Shown here in pieces: positions 51,377 to 57,960 of a DNA stretch of 57,960 bases (the first letter of the stretch is position 1; each line of letters begins with the position of its first letter). The stretch is taken from NCBI RefSeq assembly GCF_030063195.1, contig NZ_JASISS010000022.1, positions 1-57,960 on the forward strand. The letters are read 5' to 3'. This DNA is from Cryobacterium sp. PH31-AA6. Lineage in GTDB: Bacteria; Actinomycetota; Actinomycetes; Actinomycetales; Microbacteriaceae. Under the pieces are notes generated by a model. The model made no database searches and was not told where the DNA came from. It saw only the letters and a list, made by a program, of their open reading frames with translations. Position numbers and translations under genes: made by a program.

Positions 51377-52872
51377 TGACGCACGACTTCATCCTTCCCG
51401 ACCTCGGCGAGGGTCTGACCGAGGCGGAGATCGTCTCCTGGCTGGTCAAGGTCGGTGACACCATCACGATCGACCAGCCCGTGGTCGAGGTCGAGTCGGC
51501 GAAGTCGGTCGTGGAGCTGCCGTCACCGTTCGGCGGCGTGGTCCAGTCGCTCTTCGGCGAGGCGGGCCAGGTGATCCACGCCGGCCAGGTGCTGCTGAGC
51601 GTGGCCGACGCCGCGCACTCGGCCCTCGAGCCCACGGCCGAGGACGAGGTTGCCGTGCCGGCCAGGTCGGAAACGCCGACCGAGCCTGCCGCCCCTGACG
51701 CGCCGCCCACCGCCCCGAGCGGGGCATCCGGCGCCGTCCTCGTCGGCTACGGCACGAGCGAGAACACCCGGCCGCTGCGACGACCGTCGACCGCGCGCTT
51801 CGGCGCCAGGGACGCGTCCCCTGAGGTTTCCGTTCCCCCGCCCGCTCCGGAGCCGGCCGCCGTCCAGCCGGCCGCCGTCGCGCCCTCCGTTCTTCTCGAC
51901 CGCCCCTCCCCTGTCGTCTCGCCGATCGTGCGGATGCTGGCCAGGGAAAACGGTTTCGACGCCAGCGCCCTGCGCGGCAGCGGACCGAACGACCTGGTGC
52001 TGCGCCGCGACGTCGAGGCGCGGATCCGGGCCAATGTCACCGCAGCCACCACTGCCACACCGGCACCGGCCGCGTCGGCACCGGCCACCGCCCCCACCGC
52101 CGTCCCTGCAACCGCCACTGCAACCGCCACTGCAACCGCCGCTGCAACCGCCGCCGCGGCTGCAGCGTCGGCGCCGCCACCTTCGGACACCCGAATTCCG
52201 ATCACCGGCCCGCGCAAGGTCGTGGCCGAGCGCCTGGCCCAGTCCCGGCGGGAGATCCCGGAGGCGACAATCTGGCTCGACGTCGACGCCACCGAGCTCT
52301 TCATCGCCCGCGACCGGCTCCTCGAGGCAACCGGCGAGCGGTTCAGCGTCACCGCGCTGATCGCGCGCTTCGTCGTCGCCGGACTGCGTCGCTACCCGCT
52401 CCTCAACGCCTCGGTCGACACGGCCAGCCAGGAGATCCTGGTTCGCGGTGAGATCAACCTCGGCATCGCGGCGCAGACGCCGCGGGGACTGATGGTCCCG
52501 GTCGTGCACGGCGCCCATGCCCTGACCACCCGGCAGCTGCGGGATTCCATCGCCGGGCTGGTCTCCCAGGCCGGCGACGGGGCCTTCTCCCCCGGAGCCC
52601 TGTCCGGCGGCACGTTCACCCTCAACAACTTCGGCTCCCTCGGCGTCGACGGGTCGGCGGCGATCATCAACCACCCGGAGGCCGCCATCCTCGGCATCGG
52701 CCGGATGATCGAACGCCCGTGGGTGGTCGAGCACGAACTCGCGGTGCGCACCGTTGTCGAGCTGTCGATGGTGTTCGACCACCGCGTCTGCGACGGCGAC
52801 ACCGCGGCGGGTTTCCTCACCTACGTGGCACGCTGCATCGAGTCGCCGGTCGCCCTGCTCGCCGACCTCTGA
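51373..52872 (+). CDS. bkdC: 2-oxoacid dehydrogenase E2 (dihydrolipoyl acyltransferase)
   Basis: Core of the complex, 499 aa. Residues 3-78 are one lipoyl domain with Lys44 in VEVESAKSVVEL. A Pro/Ala linker leads to a subunit-binding domain (SPIVRMLARENGFDASALRGSGPNDLVLRRDVEARI, in part, about 175-215). A second Ala/Thr linker with ACCGCCACTGCA-type DNA repeats (52100-52160) precedes the catalytic domain, which ends in FDHRVCDGDTAAGF with the active His and Asp. The ATG at 51373 overlaps the E1 beta stop. No E3 gene follows, so a shared lipoamide dehydrogenase must be elsewhere. Confidence 0.95.
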   Translation: MMTHDFILPDLGEGLTEAEIVSWLVKVGDTITIDQPVVEVESAKSVVELPSPFGGVVQSLFGEAGQVIHAGQVLLSVADAAHSALEPTAEDEVAVPARSETPTEPAAPDAPPTAPSGASGAVLVGYGTSENTRPLRRPSTARFGARDASPEVSVPPPAPEPAAVQPAAVAPSVLLDRPSPVVSPIVRMLARENGFDASALRGSGPNDLVLRRDVEARIRANVTAATTATPAPAASAPATAPTAVPATATATATATAAATAAAAAASAPPPSDTRIPITGPRKVVAERLAQSRREIPEATIWLDVDATELFIARDRLLEATGERFSVTALIARFVVAGLRRYPLLNASVDTASQEILVRGEINLGIAAQTPRGLMVPVVHGAHALTTRQLRDSIAGLVSQAGDGAFSPGALSGGTFTLNNFGSLGVDGSAAIINHPEAAILGIGRMIERPWVVEHELAVRTVVELSMVFDHRVCDGDTAAGFLTYVARCIESPVALLADL

Positions 52873-52886
52873 GTCCCGGCTACCCA

Positions 52887-52918
52887 CCGCATCCCCGGTC
52901 CGTGGACCGGGGATGCGG
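52887..52918. terminator. Perfect 15-bp hairpin between E2 and paaZ
   Basis: CCGCATCCCCGGTCC (52887-52901) and GGACCGGGGATGCGG (52904-52918) are perfectly complementary across a 2-nt centre. It lies 14 nt past the E2 stop and 41 nt before the convergent paaZ stop, so it is a likely bidirectional terminator. Confidence 0.8.
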
Positions 52919-52959
52919 CGGCGTCCCGACTATTGTCGGCTGCTGGTTCGTGCGGACCG

Positions 52960-55005
52960 CTAGTTCTTGCTGACCAGGGTGAGCACGTCGTAGCTGGCGA
53001 CGACCTCGTCGTTCTGGTTGTGCAGCACGGCGTCCCAGCAGACTTCGCCGTAGTCCTCCGTCTCACGCGGGGTGATCCGTTTGGCGGTCAGGGTGACCCT
53101 GATGCTGTCGCCCGGGGAGACCGGGGTGACGAACCGCAGCCGTTCCAGACCGGAGTTTGCGAGCACGGGGCCAGGTGCGGCATCCACGAAGAGTCCGGCC
53201 GCCCAGGAGACGAGCAGGTAGCCGTGCGCGACGATCCCGGGGAAGAACGGGTTCGCCGCGGCGGCTTCCGCGTCGGTGTGTGCGTAGAACTTGTCGCCGG
53301 TCGCCTCCGCGAACGCGGTGATGTCCTCGAGGGTCACCGTACGCGGTCCTCCCTGAACCTGGTCGCCCACCCGGAGCACCGCGAGCGACTTGCGGAACGG
53401 GTGGATCCCGTGTCGTACCGCGGCGCCGGTGTGCCACTGGCCGGTGATGGCGGTGAGCATATCGGGCGAACCCTGGATGGCGGTGCGCTGCATGTGGTGC
53501 AGCACCGAGCGGATGCCGCCCAGTTCCTCGCTGCCGCCGGCGCGGCCGGGTCCGCCGTGCACCAGGTGCGGCACGGGCGCGCCATGGCCGGTGCTGCTGC
53601 GGGCGTCAACCCGGTCGAGCATCAGGACGCGACCATGGTGGGCCGCAATCCCGAGAACCAGCGCGCGGGCGACGTTCGGGTCATGGGTGGCGACCGTCGC
53701 GACGAGCGAGCCGCCGCCGAGGGCGGCCAGCGCAACGGCGTGGTCGAGGTCGGTGTACTCGATGATCGACGCGACCGGACCGAAGGCCTCGATCTCATGC
53801 ACGGCGGGACTGTCGGCATCGTCGAAGGCCAGCAGCAGCGGCCCGACGAAGGCGCCGTCCGGGTCGGTTCCGACCGGAGCATCCGTCGACCCCATCACGA
53901 TGTGGCCGCCGCCCTCGACCAGGCGGGCGACGCTGGAGAGCACCTCGCGGCGCTGGTCGAGACTGGCGAGGGGGCCCATGGTGACGCCGTCGGCGCGCGG
54001 GTCGCCGATCGAGACCCGGCGCTCCACCCGCTCGGTCACGGCGGCGACGATCTCGTCCCGTTGACCGGCCGGCACGATCAGCCGGCGGATGCTCGTGCAC
54101 TTCTGGCCTGCCTTGCTGGTCATCTCGGTGACGGCGGAGGCGATGAAGGCGTCGAACTCTGCCGTACCCTTGGTGGCATCCGGGCCCAGAATCGCCGCGT
54201 TGAGGGAGTCGGTCTCGCTGGTGAAGCGCACCCCACCCTCGACGACGTTCTTGTGCGCCTTGAGGCTGCGTGCGGTTCCGGCCGAGCCGGTGAAGGCGAT
54301 CAGGTCCCGGTAATCGAGGTGGTCGATCAGGTCCCGGGCGCTGCCGGAGACCAGCTGCAGGGTGCCGGCCGGCAGGATCCCGGATGCGACGATGTGGCGC
54401 ACGACCGCCTCGGCGAGGTAGCCGGTGGGTGAGGCCGGCTTCACGATCGTCGGCACCCCGGCGATGAATGCGGGGGCGAACTTCTCGAGCATGCCCCAGA
54501 CCGGGAAGTTGAAGGCGTTGATCTGGCAGGCCACCCCGGGGATCCGGGTGTAGATGTGCTGGCCGCTGAACGAGCCGTCCCGCGACAGTGTCTCGACGTC
54601 GCCGTCGACGTAGACCTGGCTGTTGGGCATCTCCCGCCGGCCCTTCGACGACAGGGTGAAGAGCACGCCGATACCACCGTCGATGTCGACCATGGAGTCG
54701 TAGCGGGTGGCGCCGGTGCGCGCGGAGAGGGCGTAGAGCTCCTCCTTCACGCCGCTGAGGTACTGGGCAAGCTGCTTGAGCAGGATCGCGCGCTCGTGGA
54801 ACGTGAGCCGACCGAGCGAGGCCTGGCCGACCCTGCGCGCGTGCTCGACGACGTCGGCGAGATCGAGCCCCTCACTGCTGACGGCGGCGACATCCTCGCC
54901 GGTGCTCGCGTCGAGCACCGGCTGGCCCGCGACCCCGTCTGCGGGGGTCCACCAGGAATCCAGGACGTAGCTGGGCACGATCGTGCCGGTACTGAGGAGT
55001 GTCAT
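52960..55005 (-). CDS. paaZ: PaaZ oxepin-CoA hydrolase / 3-oxo-5,6-dehydrosuberyl-CoA semialdehyde dehydrogenase
   Basis: Bifunctional phenylacetate-pathway enzyme of 681 aa. The N-terminal aldehyde-dehydrogenase domain (to about residue 520) has NAFNFPVWGMLEKFAPA, TGSAGTARSLK and the catalytic Cys in SKAGQKCTSIRR. The C-terminal MaoC-like hydratase (about 535-680) has FAEATGDKFYAHTD and FFPGIVAHGYLLVSWAAGLF. It opens the oxepin-CoA ring and oxidises the resulting aldehyde. The ATG at 55005 overlaps the upstream stop in ATGA and has GGAAGG before it; an ATG at 55020 is less likely. It is last in the four-gene run. Confidence 0.95.
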   Translation of the reverse strand: MTLLSTGTIVPSYVLDSWWTPADGVAGQPVLDASTGEDVAAVSSEGLDLADVVEHARRVGQASLGRLTFHERAILLKQLAQYLSGVKEELYALSARTGATRYDSMVDIDGGIGVLFTLSSKGRREMPNSQVYVDGDVETLSRDGSFSGQHIYTRIPGVACQINAFNFPVWGMLEKFAPAFIAGVPTIVKPASPTGYLAEAVVRHIVASGILPAGTLQLVSGSARDLIDHLDYRDLIAFTGSAGTARSLKAHKNVVEGGVRFTSETDSLNAAILGPDATKGTAEFDAFIASAVTEMTSKAGQKCTSIRRLIVPAGQRDEIVAAVTERVERRVSIGDPRADGVTMGPLASLDQRREVLSSVARLVEGGGHIVMGSTDAPVGTDPDGAFVGPLLLAFDDADSPAVHEIEAFGPVASIIEYTDLDHAVALAALGGGSLVATVATHDPNVARALVLGIAAHHGRVLMLDRVDARSSTGHGAPVPHLVHGGPGRAGGSEELGGIRSVLHHMQRTAIQGSPDMLTAITGQWHTGAAVRHGIHPFRKSLAVLRVGDQVQGGPRTVTLEDITAFAEATGDKFYAHTDAEAAAANPFFPGIVAHGYLLVSWAAGLFVDAAPGPVLANSGLERLRFVTPVSPGDSIRVTLTAKRITPRETEDYGEVCWDAVLHNQNDEVVASYDVLTLVSKN

Positions 55006-55907
55006 GATGCGTCCTTCCAATCGAAGAATCCCTGGCCGCTCTTGCGTCCGAGGTCGCCGCGCGCGACGAGGTCGCGCAGCAGTTGCGGCGGAGCGAACCT
55101 CTCGCCGAGGGTGGAATACAGGTGTTCGGCGATGCCCAGGCGCACATCGAGCCCGACCAGGTCCGTGGTGCGGAGAGGTCCGACCGGATGCTTGTAGCCG
55201 AGCACCATCGCCGCGTCGATGTCGGCGGCGCTGGCGACGCCCTCCTCGACCATCCGGATGGCCTCGAGGGCGATCGCGACGCCGAGCCGGGAACTGGCGA
55301 AACCGGGCGAGTCCCGCACCAGGATCGGAGTCTTGCCGAGGGCGGAGACCCAGCCGGTGGCCAGCTCGACCAGCTCGGGAAGGGTGGACTCCCCCGTCAC
55401 CACCTCGATCAGGGTCGAGACCGGAACCGGGTTGAAGAAGTGCAGCCCGATGAACCGGTCCGGGCGATCAAGCGATGCGGCGAGGTCGGTGATCGAGAGT
55501 GACGAGGTGTTCGAGGCCAGCCAGGCGTCGGGGGCCAGGTGGGCCTCCACGCTGCGGAGCGCCGCGGTCTTCAGCGCCACGACCTCCGGCACGGCCTCGA
55601 CGACGAGCCCGGAATCGACGAACGCCACGGCATCCGTCGCCACGCTGAGCCGGTCGGCGTATGAGGCTCGGTCGCCTCCGATTGCACCGAGGCGGAGGGC
55701 GGTGTCGACGGCGGCGAGCACGCGCTCGCGGGCCGCGGCGGCCGCTTCCGGGTCGCGTTCGACGACGGTGACGTGTGCGCCGGCGACGAGGAAGGCGTGG
55801 GCGATGCCGGCGCCCATCCGTCCGCCACCGAGCACGCCGACCCGGCTGGGAACGGAGATGGGCGTCGCGGCGGCCGCGGCGGCCGTGGTGTCTGGGGCAA
55901 GCGTCAT
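55002..55907 (-). CDS. 3-hydroxyacyl-CoA dehydrogenase (PaaH-like)
   Basis: NAD-dependent dehydrogenase of 301 aa. VGVLGGGRMGAGIAHAFLVAG is the Rossmann glycine motif; SNTSSLSITDLA, IGLHFFNPVPVSTLIEVV (with the catalytic His) and DSPGFASSRL belong to the family. In phenylacetate breakdown it would oxidise 3-hydroxyadipyl-CoA to 3-oxoadipyl-CoA. The N-terminal 20 residues are Ala/Thr rich. It overlaps both neighbours by 4 nt. Confidence 0.92.
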   Translation of the reverse strand: MTLAPDTTAAAAAATPISVPSRVGVLGGGRMGAGIAHAFLVAGAHVTVVERDPEAAAAARERVLAAVDTALRLGAIGGDRASYADRLSVATDAVAFVDSGLVVEAVPEVVALKTAALRSVEAHLAPDAWLASNTSSLSITDLAASLDRPDRFIGLHFFNPVPVSTLIEVVTGESTLPELVELATGWVSALGKTPILVRDSPGFASSRLGVAIALEAIRMVEEGVASAADIDAAMVLGYKHPVGPLRTTDLVGLDVRLGIAEHLYSTLGERFAPPQLLRDLVARGDLGRKSGQGFFDWKDAS

Positions 55908-56650
55908 CGCTTTTTCCTCTCCAGGAATGCAGTCATTCTGGCGAACTTCTCCTCGGATTCGAACAATACGGCCTGGGCCTCGTTGTCGGCTATGGGATGC
56001 CTGGCCCGCGGCACGTGGAAGACCTCCTTGGCGAGCTGGGTGGCCAGGGGGTCCTGGGCGGCGATCCGGTCGGCCAGGGCGTGGGCGGCGGCGAGCAGGC
56101 TATCCGCCGGGTGAACCTCGGTGACCAGGCGCACGGCCAGCGCCTCCTCGGCGTTGAGGATGCGGCCGGCCAGGATGATCTCCTTCGCGACGGGTTCTCC
56201 GACGAGCTCGGCCAGGCGCCAGAGCGCGCCCGCGGCGGGAATGATCCCGAGGGAGGTCTCCGGGTTGCCCAGCCTGGCCGTCTCGGAGGCGATCCGGAAG
56301 TCGGCGGCGTAGGCAAGTTCGGCCCCGCCGCCGAGTGCCCAACCGTCGATCGCGGCGATGACCGGCAGCGGCAGGCGCGCGATCCGCTCGAACAGCTCCG
56401 AGTTGATCCCCTTCAGGGCGTCGTCACGGCGGCGTTCCCGAAGCTGGGCGATGTCGGCGCCGGACGCGAAGACCCCGGCGGAGCCACACAGGATCAGGAT
56501 CCTCGGGCCGCGTTCCAGTTCGCCGCAGAGCAGGTGCAGTTCGTCGACCATGGTCTGGTCGATGGCGTTGCGCACCTCGGGCCGGTTCAGCTGGACCTGG
56601 ACCCGGTCCGGGCCGCGTTCGACCAGCAGGGTGGAGAACTCCCGCGACAT
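55904..56650 (-). CDS. Enoyl-CoA hydratase/isomerase (PaaF/PaaG-like)
   Basis: Crotonase-fold enzyme of 248 aa. LNRPEVRNAIDQTMVDEL, GVFASGADIAQL (first oxyanion loop) and DGWALGGGAELAYAADFRIAS (second loop) are the family marks, and NPETSLGIIPAAGALWRL holds the catalytic Glu. Context suggests hydration or isomerisation of an acyl-CoA of the phenylacetate lower pathway; which step is not clear, as only one crotonase is here. The stop overlaps the next start; its ATG follows the thiolase stop with no gap. Confidence 0.92.
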   Translation of the reverse strand: MSREFSTLLVERGPDRVQVQLNRPEVRNAIDQTMVDELHLLCGELERGPRILILCGSAGVFASGADIAQLRERRRDDALKGINSELFERIARLPLPVIAAIDGWALGGGAELAYAADFRIASETARLGNPETSLGIIPAAGALWRLAELVGEPVAKEIILAGRILNAEEALAVRLVTEVHPADSLLAAAHALADRIAAQDPLATQLAKEVFHVPRARHPIADNEAQAVLFESEEKFARMTAFLERKKR

Positions 56651-57835
<1,185 letters not shown>

Positions 57836-57864
57836 GGCTTCATCACCTTTGATCGCCGTATTAC

Positions 57865-57886
57865 TTACTGACCGTTCGTTCCGTAA
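57865..57886. promoter_or_regulatory. TetR-type operator candidate upstream of the thiolase
   Basis: TTACTGACCGTTCGTTCCGT followed by AA is an approximate palindrome (TTAC/GTAA ends, about 16 of 22 symmetric positions) 30 nt upstream of the thiolase start. It resembles sites of TetR repressors such as PaaR that respond to phenylacetyl-CoA. The regulator gene is not in the window. Confidence 0.5.
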
Positions 57887-57960
57887 AGAATGGCACACAT
57901 CCAACGCCTGCGGCAACCGCCCCGCCCCACCCTCCCCCGCGCCGTTCCGCGAAAGTGCAC

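Overview
The window is high-GC DNA with dense coding, actinobacterial promoter habits and marker families (SepH, DUF3159, DUF3710, DUF3093, DUF4193, an HNH/DUF222 endonuclease, a TCGAAC-N4-GTTCGA SOS box). It fits a chromosomal segment of a Microbacteriaceae actinobacterium. The secreted DUF3494 ice-binding protein would suit a cold-adapted genus such as Cryobacterium, but the genus is a guess. No rRNA, tRNA, CRISPR, phage or insertion sequence was seen.

Layout. 0.2-1.5 kb: NYN-domain RNase-like protein with a LOTUS-like tail. 2-7.7 kb: N-acetylglucosamine module (nagB-nagA; GntR regulator-EIIC; divergent EIIB-EIIA; HPr). 7.7-12 kb: NERD protein, TPR-GGDEF diguanylate cyclase, cupin, glutaredoxin-like protein and an unknown gene. 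12.2-15.1 kb: hydroquinone-type operon (VOC dioxygenase, MhqD-like hydrolase, maleylacetate reductase). 15.2-19.1 kb: small coiled-coil protein, PEP synthase, membrane protein. 19.5-20.3 kb: ice-binding protein. 20.4-28.4 kb: seven-gene chemosensory operon. 28.4-31.2 kb: its long leader, then an HNH/DUF222 gene between two inverted repeat arrays. 31.2-42.8 kb: dxs, acnA, P-type ATPase and the conserved DUF3159-DUF3710-dut-DUF3093-DUF4193-sepH block. 42.8-45.4 kb: LexA-boxed DUF6504 gene, AlkZ-like glycosylase, FUSC transporter. 45.7-49 kb: YceI, GH3 lipoprotein, MpaB-family oxygenase, Lrp/AsnC regulator. 49.1-52.9 kb: branched-chain 2-oxoacid dehydrogenase E1a-E1b-E2. 53-57.8 kb: lower phenylacetate pathway (thiolase, enoyl-CoA hydratase, hydroxyacyl-CoA dehydrogenase, PaaZ).

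The most interesting part is 20.4-28.9 kb. Seven genes (MCP, CheW, CheA with fused receiver, CheB, CheR with TPR tail, CheW, REC-GGDEF) run on the minus strand with a 4-nt start/stop overlap at every junction. The parts list matches the Pseudomonas Wsp surface-sensing system (WspA-F, WspR), whose output is c-di-GMP and not flagellar switching; no CheY, CheC, CheX or CheZ is present. About 390 nt upstream of the MCP start, on the same strand, lies a sequence matching the c-di-GMP-I (GEMM) riboswitch: GAAA-capped P2, the CGCAAAG core, a UUCG-capped P3 and UACCGA at the 3' side. The pathway that makes c-di-GMP would therefore read its own product. CheB lacks the phosphoacceptor Asp (Gly66) and the conserved Lys of its receiver but keeps its methylesterase triad. 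The convergent ice-binding gene shares an unusual CCCC-N-GGGGG promoter dyad with the riboswitch leader, so surface sensing and a secreted ice-binding protein may be controlled together.

At least eight genes appear to be transcribed leaderless, with a -10 hexamer 6-7 nt before the start codon. Short palindromic repeats of one architecture (TCGAC-RGG-CTC) flank the DUF222 gene and also sit in frame inside acnA.
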